Assembly: GCA_028281665.1 (NCBI GenBank)
Contig: JANQJK010000006.1
Span: forward strand, 1-64,000
Origin: Hyphococcus sp.
GTDB taxonomy: Bacteria > Pseudomonadota > Alphaproteobacteria > Caulobacterales > Parvularculaceae
Direction: 5' to 3'
Length of the DNA: 64,000 bases
Position 1 is the stretch's first letter. Every line of letters begins with the position of its first letter. The position numbers were made by a program, and so were the translations under genes. The notes under the pieces are model-generated. The model was not told where the DNA came from, did not search any database, and worked only from the letters and a program-made list of their open reading frames with translations. This document shows, piece after piece, positions 43,499 to 51,255 of the stretch.

Positions 43499-44559
43499 GA
43501 CGCACCTCCAGCGACAGGAATGAGCGCGGGCTCAACCCGGGTTCCCGGCTTGTTGGGTTTCGGGTCCAGCATCACCCGGCCGGCCTCGATCCGCACATTG
43601 TAGGTCGATATCTTTTCGGTGAAGGGCGGCGGCGAAACCCCGTCATCGGGCCGATACTGCCAGCCATGCCAAGGGCAGGTGATGCAGCCGTCGACGACGC
43701 GGCCCTCGCCCAGCGGTCCGTTCTGGTGCCGGCAGGCATTGGTGACCGCGGAAATCCTGCCGTCATACCGAAAGATCGCAACCCGGTCGCCTTTCGGCAG
43801 CGGCGTGATGACGGCGCGATTTTCTGCAATATCGTCCGGCGCACAAACATCGATCCAGCCTTTCGCTTTCAAGGCTTTCATACCGCTGTCCGCGCCCCAT
43901 TCGCGCAACCCGGCGATCAGATGCAAACCGGAAACGCCGATGAATGCGACAGCCGTCATGATTGGATAAACCATGGACTTTTCGGTCATCAGCGCGCCGA
44001 GGACGATGTGCATGACGAGCAGCGCATAGGCCGGATAGATGAGCATATGCAGCGCTTTCCACACCGGCGCAGACAAATTGTTGAGCCAGAAATCATGGCT
44101 CGTCGCCGCCATCGCCATCATGATGAGGAAGGCGGCGAAGCCGAGGGTTTCGAAAGGAAAACCGGGGATCGAATCGTAAAGCGGATTTGAAACGAACAGC
44201 GATACGAAGGGGTTGAGCGGCCCGCCGCCATGATACCAGAGCAAGGCCAGCCCGAAATGCGCCGACGCCACAAGAAACGTTGCAACGCCAAGGTGCCGGC
44301 GATTGTAAAGCAAGGTGAGAAAGCGCTTGTTCATGCGCGCAAGGGGCCCAATGGCGAGGACGACCGTCAGGAGTGCAAACGCCGCCGTTCCCAATGCGCG
44401 GATCGCAAGCACCACCGGGTCCGCAGTGTGTCCGCTATCATGGGGCCGCAATCCGACGACCATGAACACGCCCACAAAAAGCGCAACAAAGGCAAAAAGA
44501 TAAAGATCGTATACGACCTTGTTCCCGTTCCACTGGATGGCCTTGTATTGATGCCCCAT
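43495..44559 (-). CDS. Ferric reductase-like haem membrane protein fused to a Rieske domain
   Basis: A 354-residue protein. Residues about 15-215 form six or so helices of the ferric-reductase/YedZ-MsrQ type with two histidine pairs suited to b-haems: H89 and H101 on one side, H171 and H184 on the other. The C-terminal third is a Rieske domain with CRH at 276-278 and CPWH at 295-298 (C-x-H-x16-C-x2-H), so a [2Fe-2S] cluster is expected, most likely on the cytoplasmic face. The fusion would pass electrons between a soluble donor and membrane haem. The start is the ATG at 44559, which shares one base with the stop of the small gene before. Confidence 0.9.
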   Translation of the reverse strand: MGHQYKAIQWNGNKVVYDLYLFAFVALFVGVFMVVGLRPHDSGHTADPVVLAIRALGTAAFALLTVVLAIGPLARMNKRFLTLLYNRRHLGVATFLVASAHFGLALLWYHGGGPLNPFVSLFVSNPLYDSIPGFPFETLGFAAFLIMMAMAATSHDFWLNNLSAPVWKALHMLIYPAYALLVMHIVLGALMTEKSMVYPIMTAVAFIGVSGLHLIAGLREWGADSGMKALKAKGWIDVCAPDDIAENRAVITPLPKGDRVAIFRYDGRISAVTNACRHQNGPLGEGRVVDGCITCPWHGWQYRPDDGVSPPPFTEKISTYNVRIEAGRVMLDPKPNKPGTRVEPALIPVAGGAS

Positions 44560-44717
44560 CACTGACTCCGAGTATCGTCGATGGTTTCGATGGCGTCCGG
44601 CATCTCCGCGAACGGCGTCTGCGGCCGCTGCATCCATGCGAATACGCCCGCGATGAGCGTCGCCGGCGCAAGGACCAGCCATATGAGGAGATGCGTTCTG
44701 CGGTGCGGGCGTTTCAT
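44559..44717 (-). CDS. 52-residue single-helix membrane protein
   Basis: A small gene between two others. It has an ATG at 44717 with GAGGAGG six bases ahead, codes for a basic N-terminus (KRPHRRTH), one helix LLIWLVLAPATLIAGVFAW (about 10-28) and a short acidic tail, and stops at 44559. Its start overlaps the stop of the 77-residue gene (ATGA) and its stop overlaps the next ATG (TGATG). This exact packing and the good ribosome site make it real despite its size. It may be a small subunit that holds the haem protein and its partners together. Confidence 0.85.
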   Translation of the reverse strand: MKRPHRRTHLLIWLVLAPATLIAGVFAWMQRPQTPFAEMPDAIETIDDTRSQ

Positions 44718-44947
44718 GACGCCTCCTCATCGGGCTTGTTGATTTTCACGCCCGATAGCCAGCGGATCACGACTGCCGGCCACAGCGTGACACAGCCAAG
44801 AAAGATCATGGGCCGGAAGAAAAGGCTTGCGCCTTTCGCCGCAGCGTCGATGCGGTTGACGCCGAATACAAGGAACAAGGTCGCAACAATCACACCGACG
44901 CCGAACCAGGCGCCGAGCAGCGACACAATCAGGTTTGCCAGATCCAT
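44714..44947 (-). CDS. 77-residue two-helix membrane protein
   Basis: A small protein with helices at about 3-28 (LIVSLLGAWFGVGVIVATLF) and 43-63 (FFRPMIFLGCVTLWPAVVI), then a charged tail. AGGAGGG precedes the ATG at 44947, which shares one base with the stop of the Rieske-glutamate synthase gene. It contains one cysteine in the second helix. Its place in the middle of a tightly coupled redox operon suggests a membrane subunit, perhaps docking the soluble flavoprotein. No homologous family of known role is recognised. Confidence 0.85.
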   Translation of the reverse strand: MDLANLIVSLLGAWFGVGVIVATLFLVFGVNRIDAAAKGASLFFRPMIFLGCVTLWPAVVIRWLSGVKINKPDEEAS

Positions 44948-46566
44948 CACCGCCCTCCTGCGCCGCCAAAGGCGACGCCCGAAAGCTCGGCCATGTCGCG
45001 CTTGAACGTCGTCAGATCGTCGATGTTGAAATCCGACAGACGCGAATGACCGCAGGCCCGCGCGAGAATGGACATGAGTTCCGTCGCCGCTTCGAAAAAG
45101 TTGGCAAGCCGCTTTGCGGCGATCTGGATTTCGAGACGCGCGCGCAAATGTTCTTTCTGGGTTGCAATCCCGACCGGGCAATTATTGGTGTGGCAGGCGC
45201 GCATGCCGAGACAACCGATGGCCTGCATCGGCGCATTGGAGAGCGCCACGGCGTCCGCGCCGAGAGCAAGCGCCTTCACATAGTCGGCGGGCTTGCGCAA
45301 TCCGCCGGTTGCAATGAGCGACACATTCGCCGCGCCGCTCCGGTCAAGGTGGCGCCGGGCGCGCGCAAGCGCCGGAATTGTCGGCACCGAGATGTTGTCG
45401 CGAAAGATGATCGGCGCCGCGCCGGTGCCGCCGCCCCGTCCGTCGATAATGATATAGTCGACGCCGGCTTCGAGCGCAGCGTCGATATCCTTCTCGATAT
45501 GCTGCGCGGACATTTTATAACCGACGGGAATGCCGCCGGTCTGTTCGCGCACTTCAATGGCAAAGTCGCGAAACTGCGAAACGTCTGTCCAGTCGGGAAA
45601 ACGCGACGGCGAGATCGCATCCTCGCCGGGATTCAACCCGCGCACCTTGGCGATTTCGTCTTTGACTTTGGCGCCGGGCAGGTGGCCGCCGGTGCCGGTC
45701 TTTGCGCCCTGCCCGCCTTTGAAATGGAAAGCCGCGGACTCGCGCACCTTGTCCCACGAAAACCCGAATCGCGCCGAGGCGAGTTCGTAAAAATATCGCG
45801 TGTTGGACTGGCGCTCTTCATCCAGCGACCCGCCCTCGCCGGAACAAATGCCAGTGCCCGCCATTTCCGCGCCTTTAGAGAGCGCAATCTTCGCCTCCCG
45901 CGAAAGGGCGCCGAAACTCATATCCGAAACGAAAAGCGGAATTTTCAGCTTCAGCGGTTTTTGCGCGCCGGGACCGATCGTCACTGATGCGTCCACCGGC
46001 TCGTCATCCAGCAATGGCGGGCGATGAAGCTGCGCCGTCAAAACCTGAATGTCGTCCCATTTCGGCAGGTCGTCCCGCGGCACGCCCATGGCCGCCACGA
46101 CGCCGTGATGGCCGGTTTTGGAAAGGCCGTCTTTGGCGTAACCCTGGATGAGGCCGACAAACGGTTCCTCCGCTTCCGGGTGGGTGTCCGCATACAGACC
46201 TTGATATGCGTCGCGCTGAAACGGTTGCGGGTGATCGACGGCCCATTCATTGACCGCATCGCGGTCCACAAAGACCTTGCCGCCTTTTACCTGCGACGGG
46301 AATTTCTGGAGCGCTTCTGCATTGTTGTACGCGCTGACGCCGGTATCCAGTCGGTAATCCCAGTCATGGAGCCCGCAGATCAGGTTCTCGCCGTCCACAT
46401 GTCCGTCCGCCAGCAAGGCGCCGCGATGGAGACAGCGCCCGTAAAGAACGGACACGTTTTTGTCGTATCGTATGACGACGAGATCGACCTCGCCGACAAT
46501 CGCATATGCCGGTTTGCGGTCTTCAAGATCCGACCATTTCGCAATGGCCTCCCAGTTCTTCCCCAT
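44947..46566 (-). CDS. Rieske domain fused to glutamate-synthase-type FMN domain
   Basis: A 539-residue soluble protein. The N-terminal Rieske domain (about 5-105) has CLH at 45-47 and CGLH at 64-67. The rest (about 130-520) is the FMN/[3Fe-4S] domain of the glutamate synthase large subunit: MSFGALSREAKIALSKGA, GICSGEGGSLDEER, GGQGAKTGTGGHLPG, YIIIDGRGGGTGAAP and the cluster cysteines C452, C458 and C463 in MRACHTNNCP. It has no glutaminase domain, so it need not make glutamate; stand-alone proteins of this kind are often annotated FMN-binding glutamate synthase family. It is the first gene of the operon and should link an FMN reaction to the Rieske chain. The substrate is unknown. Confidence 0.92.
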   Translation of the reverse strand: MGKNWEAIAKWSDLEDRKPAYAIVGEVDLVVIRYDKNVSVLYGRCLHRGALLADGHVDGENLICGLHDWDYRLDTGVSAYNNAEALQKFPSQVKGGKVFVDRDAVNEWAVDHPQPFQRDAYQGLYADTHPEAEEPFVGLIQGYAKDGLSKTGHHGVVAAMGVPRDDLPKWDDIQVLTAQLHRPPLLDDEPVDASVTIGPGAQKPLKLKIPLFVSDMSFGALSREAKIALSKGAEMAGTGICSGEGGSLDEERQSNTRYFYELASARFGFSWDKVRESAAFHFKGGQGAKTGTGGHLPGAKVKDEIAKVRGLNPGEDAISPSRFPDWTDVSQFRDFAIEVREQTGGIPVGYKMSAQHIEKDIDAALEAGVDYIIIDGRGGGTGAAPIIFRDNISVPTIPALARARRHLDRSGAANVSLIATGGLRKPADYVKALALGADAVALSNAPMQAIGCLGMRACHTNNCPVGIATQKEHLRARLEIQIAAKRLANFFEAATELMSILARACGHSRLSDFNIDDLTTFKRDMAELSGVAFGGAGGR

Positions 46567-46698
46567 GGATTTTTCGCCCGCGCCCGTTTCACAGAAGTTT
46601 TGTCAATCGTGATTTGCGCAATCCTATGGAGCCCGCCCAGAATTGCAAAACACAATTCATCACGGCCGCGCGGGGTAGCCGTGCAGGCGAAGGTCGGT

Positions 46699-48780
46699 AT
46701 GCTTTCATTCCTGAAGCGTCTTATGGGAACAAAGCCGGCGCCGCCCGGTAACGCTGGCGCCGCGCCGCAGCAAAGGGACTCTATGGCTTCCGAACAGCAC
46801 GATGTTGAATGGCACAAGGTCGCGGAAAAAGGCGGGTTACCCGAGGGGCGCGTCACCACCGTCACCGCCGGTCGCAAGACGCTGGCGCTTGTTCATTTCG
46901 ACGGCCAGTACGCGGCGATGGACAATCGCTGTCCCCATCAGGGCGGCCCTCTTGGCGAAGGCTCCATCGAAAAAGGCATTGACGACAAATGCTGGCTGCG
47001 CTGCCCCTGGCATGGCTGGGACTTCGATCCGCTGACCGGCAAGCCGCCGGGCGGTCACGAAGATGCCGGTCAGGAAATGTTTCCGGTCGAGGAGCGGGCG
47101 GACGGACTTTATGTGGGCCTGCCGCCGGAGCCGGACCATGTGCGCACGTCGACGGATGTCATCGCGGAGACCATGGTCAATTGGGGGCTCAAGCGCGTTT
47201 TCGGCATGGTCGGCCATTCCAATCTCGGACTGGCCGACGCCTTCCGCCTTCAGGAGGACGCCGGCAACCTGACCTATGTGGGCATTCGCCATGAAGGCGC
47301 CGCGTCGTTCGCCGCGTCTGGCTACGCCAAGCTGACGGGCAAGCCCGCCGCCTGTATGTCCATTGCCGGGCCCGGCGCCACCAATATGATGACCGGGCTT
47401 TGGGACGCCAAGGTCGATCGCGCGCCGATCGTCGCCTGCGCCGGGCAGGTGCAGGTTCAGGTGTTTTCGCCTTTCGCCTTTCAGGACATCGACCTTCATG
47501 GCGCTTTCGCGCCGGTCGGCGAATTCAACCAGCTTGTCCTCCATGCATCGAACTACGCGGAAGTCGCCAATCTCGCCATGAAGTCGGCGATTGTGGAACG
47601 GGATGTTTCCGTACTGATCTTTCCCGACGACGCACAGACATTGCCCGCGCCGGACATGAAAGCCGGCAGGCCCGAGGGACGTCTCGCCGCGCCGCGCATG
47701 GCGCCGGCAAGCGATGTCGTCAACGCCGCTGCGGATCGCATACATGCAGCAAAGCGCCCGGTGATCATCGTCGGCTACGGCGCCCGCGAGGCCATGGACG
47801 AAGTGACGAGCTTCGCCGAGCAGCTTTCCTGTCCGGTAGTGACGACGTTCAAAGCCAAGGGACAGATTCCCGACACGCATCCGCTCGCCGGCGGCGTTCT
47901 CGGCCGGTCGGGCACACCCATCGCGTCATGGTTCATGAATGAATGCGATCTCATCATCGCGGTCGGCGCATCGTTCTCCCACCACACCGGGATCGAGCCG
48001 AAGAAGCCGATTGTGCAGATCGACTTCGACCGCATGCATCTCGGCAAAGGTCACGCCGTCGACGTGCCTGTCTGGGGCGAAATCGGGCTTACGCTGCCGC
48101 TTATTCGCGACCGGCTGACGGCGCGAGGATCCGGCGGATCGGCGGCGCAGGACCAGCGCAAGGAGATCGCCGACCGCTGGGCGATCTGGCGGCGGGAGAA
48201 AGAACGCCGTCTCAGCGACAATCGCGGGAAAGGGATCAACGCCGCCTCGCTCTTCGCGGCAATGACAAAAATTGTCCCCGCTGACGCGGTCATGCCCGTG
48301 GATGTGGGCAACAACACGTATTCATTCGGGCGCTATTTTGAACCCTGCGGGCAGCGCATTTTGATGTCCGGCTATCTCGGGTCTATCGGGTTCGGGTTCC
48401 CCGCGGCCATGGGCGCATGGGCGGCGACTCAGGACTTCCCGGAATATTCCGGCCGCAAGGTCGTATCGGTCTCCGGCGACGGCGGGTTTGGTCAGTATGC
48501 GATGGAATTCACGACCGCCGTTCACTACGATATGGATATCACCCATATTCTGATGAACAATTCAGAGCTCGGCAAAATCTCCAAGGAGCAGCGTTCCGGC
48601 GAGTGGCCGGTCTGGCAGACGGGGCTGACCAATCCGAACTTCGCCGACTTCGCCCGCTCCTGCGGGGGCAAAGGACTTCGAGTTGAAAGCGCCGATCAGC
48701 TTGAAGCGGCGCTGAAAGAGGCCATCGCCCATCCGGGGCCGGCGCTCGTCGAAGTCATCACCGACGCGGAACTGGTCTGA
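46699..48780 (+). CDS. Rieske domain fused to a thiamine-diphosphate enzyme
   Basis: A protein of about 693 residues. The N-terminal Rieske domain (about 36-140) has CPH at 78-80 and CPWH at 102-105. The remainder is a full TPP enzyme of the acetolactate-synthase/pyruvate-oxidase group: catalytic glutamate E199 in IRHEGAAS, the central FAD/nucleotide-like domain with VIIVGYGAR, and the TPP motif starting GDG at 593 and ending NN at 620-621. The start is the ATG at 46699; a GTG at 46681 or an ATG at 46783 are options. It is divergent from the Rieske operon over 132 bases. It may oxidise a 2-oxo acid and give electrons to the iron-sulfur cluster. Confidence 0.9.
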   Translation: MLSFLKRLMGTKPAPPGNAGAAPQQRDSMASEQHDVEWHKVAEKGGLPEGRVTTVTAGRKTLALVHFDGQYAAMDNRCPHQGGPLGEGSIEKGIDDKCWLRCPWHGWDFDPLTGKPPGGHEDAGQEMFPVEERADGLYVGLPPEPDHVRTSTDVIAETMVNWGLKRVFGMVGHSNLGLADAFRLQEDAGNLTYVGIRHEGAASFAASGYAKLTGKPAACMSIAGPGATNMMTGLWDAKVDRAPIVACAGQVQVQVFSPFAFQDIDLHGAFAPVGEFNQLVLHASNYAEVANLAMKSAIVERDVSVLIFPDDAQTLPAPDMKAGRPEGRLAAPRMAPASDVVNAAADRIHAAKRPVIIVGYGAREAMDEVTSFAEQLSCPVVTTFKAKGQIPDTHPLAGGVLGRSGTPIASWFMNECDLIIAVGASFSHHTGIEPKKPIVQIDFDRMHLGKGHAVDVPVWGEIGLTLPLIRDRLTARGSGGSAAQDQRKEIADRWAIWRREKERRLSDNRGKGINAASLFAAMTKIVPADAVMPVDVGNNTYSFGRYFEPCGQRILMSGYLGSIGFGFPAAMGAWAATQDFPEYSGRKVVSVSGDGGFGQYAMEFTTAVHYDMDITHILMNNSELGKISKEQRSGEWPVWQTGLTNPNFADFARSCGGKGLRVESADQLEAALKEAIAHPGPALVEVITDAELV

Positions 48781-48783
48781 CCG

Positions 48784-49476
48784 TCAGGCGTTTTCGTCAA
48801 ACCCGCGAAAAGTCGTGAAATCCTCAACGGGTGCGCGATCGGTGCGCAACCGGTTAAGCGGGTGGTCGGGGTCGCGGCACCCCATCGCCATGCCGGAAAA
48901 CAAAATTGCGTCGTCGGGAAGGCCGCAAAAAGAACTTACCGTTTCAGGAAATCGAGCCCACGCTTCCTGCGCACACGTATCAAGGCCGCGTTCGACGGCA
49001 AGCAACATGATTGTCTGCATGAGCATGCCGACGTCGGACCATTGGGGCGGACCGAACTTGCGATTGAACGAAAAGAACAACCCAACGGGCGCGTCGAAGA
49101 GTTTGAAGTTCTCGGCAAGCTGGGCCAGCCGGCCGAGCTTGTCATCGCGCGCCACATCGATCAGCGCGTAAAGGTCTTCGCCGCATTTGTAGCGATAGGA
49201 ACGATGCGGCTCCCACAATTTCTGTGGATAAACCTCATATTGCGTGGCCTCGGTTTCGCCGGCTTTCAGCTTTGCATCGACGATGGCTTTAAATTCTTCG
49301 AGCGCGGCGCCCGCCAGCACATCGACCTTCCATGGCTGCACATTGCCGCCGGACGGCGCGCGCCTCGCAATATCGAGAATCTCGTAGACAGTCTCGTAAG
49401 GAACAGGCGTTGGGAGAAACTTCCGCACCGACATGCGGCGCTCGACGGCCTGCGAAACGCTGATCTTTTCTGTCAC
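48784..49476 (-). CDS. Nitroreductase family flavoprotein
   Basis: A 230-residue FMN-dependent NAD(P)H oxidoreductase. It has the RRMSVRKFLPTPVP start near 13-26, the RRAPSGGNVQPWKV block near 38-51 that grips FMN, a central LFFSFNRKFGPPQWSDVGM and the late GMAMGCRDPDHPLN. This is the PnbA/NfnB-like branch that reduces nitroaromatics or quinones. The start is a GTG with AAGGAG seven bases upstream. It lies 11 bases after prfC on the same strand and ends 3 bases from the TPP-enzyme gene end to end. Confidence 0.92.
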   Translation of the reverse strand: MTEKISVSQAVERRMSVRKFLPTPVPYETVYEILDIARRAPSGGNVQPWKVDVLAGAALEEFKAIVDAKLKAGETEATQYEVYPQKLWEPHRSYRYKCGEDLYALIDVARDDKLGRLAQLAENFKLFDAPVGLFFSFNRKFGPPQWSDVGMLMQTIMLLAVERGLDTCAQEAWARFPETVSSFCGLPDDAILFSGMAMGCRDPDHPLNRLRTDRAPVEDFTTFRGFDENA

Positions 49477-49487
49477 GACAGGGCTCC

Positions 49488-51062
49488 TTACGCGCGTTCC
49501 CGGGTCTTCAGGAATTTCACCGTTGGGTTTTTCTCCTCAGCGTAGCCCGCCTCCCAGGCCGACCGCGCGAGGAACACCGGCGAGCCGTAGCGGTCATGGG
49601 CGACCGCGCCCTGATTCTTTGAAACAAAACTGGCGACCGCCTCCCCATCGCCGCCGACCCAGCGAACCGTTTCGAACCCGCATGGCTCCAGCCCCGCAGC
49701 AACGCCATATTCGGCTTTCAGCCGCTCCTGAATGACATCGAGCTGCAACGCGCCCACGACGCCCACGTAAAAATCCGCCCCAAGGGCCGGCGTGAACACC
49801 TGGCTTGCGCCTTCTTCGGCAAGGGCGATCATCGCGCGCTTCATCTGTTTCGATTTCATCGGGTCATCGAGGCGCACGCGGCGGATAATCTCCGGGGCGA
49901 AATCGGGAAGGCCCGAGAACTGCAACCCCTCGGTTTCGCTGAGCGTATCGCCGACCCCAAGTGCGCCATGATTGGGAATGCCGACGATGTCGCCGGCGAC
50001 CGCTTCCTCCGCAAGCTGACGGTCCTGCGCAAGAAAGAAGATCGGATTGTTCACCGCGAGCGCCTTTCCCGTGCGCGTCACTTTCAGTTTCATACCGCGA
50101 TTGAACTTGCCTGAGCACATCCGAACGAACGCAATGCGGTCCCGGTGGTTCGGGTCCATATTCGCCTGCACCTTGAAAACGAAACCGGAAACGGCGTCCT
50201 CATCCGGCATGATTTCCTTGTCGCCGGCCTCCTGCGCACGGGGCGGCGGCGCGTATTCGCCAACGCCGCGCAGCAGCTCGGCCACGGTGAACTCCTTCAA
50301 GGCCGAACCGAAGTAAACCGGCGTCAGCGTTCCGTCGCGAAAAGCCTGGGCGTCGAACGACGCATAGCCTTCCCGCGCCAGCTCCATCTGTTCGCGCGCT
50401 TCGTCCGCCAGCTCCGCGCCCGCCGCGTCGTCAAGCTGCGCGTCGTCGAACCCGGAAAGCTGCACCGCCCGTTCATAGTGAGCGGCGTCGTCCGATGACG
50501 GAAGCAACAGGCGATGATTATCCATGTCATAGCAGCCGCGAAAACGTCCGCCTGTCCCCACGGGCCATACCTTGGGCGAGACATCGAGGGCGAGCTGGTC
50601 GGCGACTTCGTCGATGATCTCGAAGGGATCGCGCCCCTCGCGATCGACCTTGTTGACGAAGGTAACGATTGGAATGTCGCGCAGGCGGCAGACCTCAAAG
50701 AGTTTGCGGGTCTGCGTCTCGATGCCCTTTGCGGCGTCGATGACCATGATCGCCGAATCGACGGCGGTGAGCGTGCGATAGGTGTCCTCGGAAAAGTCCT
50801 CGTGGCCCGGCGTATCCAGCAGGTTGAAGACATTGCCGTCGAACTCGAAGGTCATCGCCGACGTGGTCACCGAGATGCCGCGTTTCTGTTCGATCGCCAG
50901 CCAGTCGGAGCGGGCGCGGCGGCGCTCGCCCTTGGCCTTCACCTCGCCGGCGAGGCGAATGGCGCCGGAAGCAAGCAGGAGCTTCTCCGTCAGCGTCGTC
51001 TTGCCGGCGTCCGGGTGGGAAATGATCGCGAAGGTGCGGCGATTGAGATAGGCGTCTGTCAT
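49488..51062 (-). CDS. prfC: Peptide chain release factor 3
   Basis: A 524-residue translational GTPase that removes RF1/RF2 from the ribosome after peptide release. G1 SHPDAGKTT is at 15-23, the switch region has EQKRGISVTTSAM, G3 is DTPGHEDF, G4 NKVDREGRDPFEI; domains II and III follow (GIPNHGALGVGDTL, GVVGALQLDVIQERLKAEY). Length and the EIID insertion after NKVD separate it from EF-G. The gene is a housekeeping one with no functional tie to its neighbours. Confidence 0.96.
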   Translation of the reverse strand: MTDAYLNRRTFAIISHPDAGKTTLTEKLLLASGAIRLAGEVKAKGERRRARSDWLAIEQKRGISVTTSAMTFEFDGNVFNLLDTPGHEDFSEDTYRTLTAVDSAIMVIDAAKGIETQTRKLFEVCRLRDIPIVTFVNKVDREGRDPFEIIDEVADQLALDVSPKVWPVGTGGRFRGCYDMDNHRLLLPSSDDAAHYERAVQLSGFDDAQLDDAAGAELADEAREQMELAREGYASFDAQAFRDGTLTPVYFGSALKEFTVAELLRGVGEYAPPPRAQEAGDKEIMPDEDAVSGFVFKVQANMDPNHRDRIAFVRMCSGKFNRGMKLKVTRTGKALAVNNPIFFLAQDRQLAEEAVAGDIVGIPNHGALGVGDTLSETEGLQFSGLPDFAPEIIRRVRLDDPMKSKQMKRAMIALAEEGASQVFTPALGADFYVGVVGALQLDVIQERLKAEYGVAAGLEPCGFETVRWVGGDGEAVASFVSKNQGAVAHDRYGSPVFLARSAWEAGYAEEKNPTVKFLKTRERA

Positions 51063-51255
51063 TGCGGGGGATTTCTGTTGTGGGCCGACGCTTCATCGTC
51101 GCGAAGCGGCGCCGCGTCAATGATTCTGGCGAACAATCTGCTCGGCGTCTGCCCGATAAATAGGTCGGCAGGGCGCAGGCTTCAAGCGATGAACGGGTCA
51201 GACAGCTGCGCATTCCATGATAGGCTGCACAAGCGCAACCGGGAGGCCCGACGCC

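Noticed and set aside
46024-46698. A 225-residue N-terminal extension of the Rieske-TPP protein
   Set aside because: The extension is antisense to the start of the Rieske-glutamate synthase gene and has no domain; the Rieske domain begins well after the ATG at 46699.
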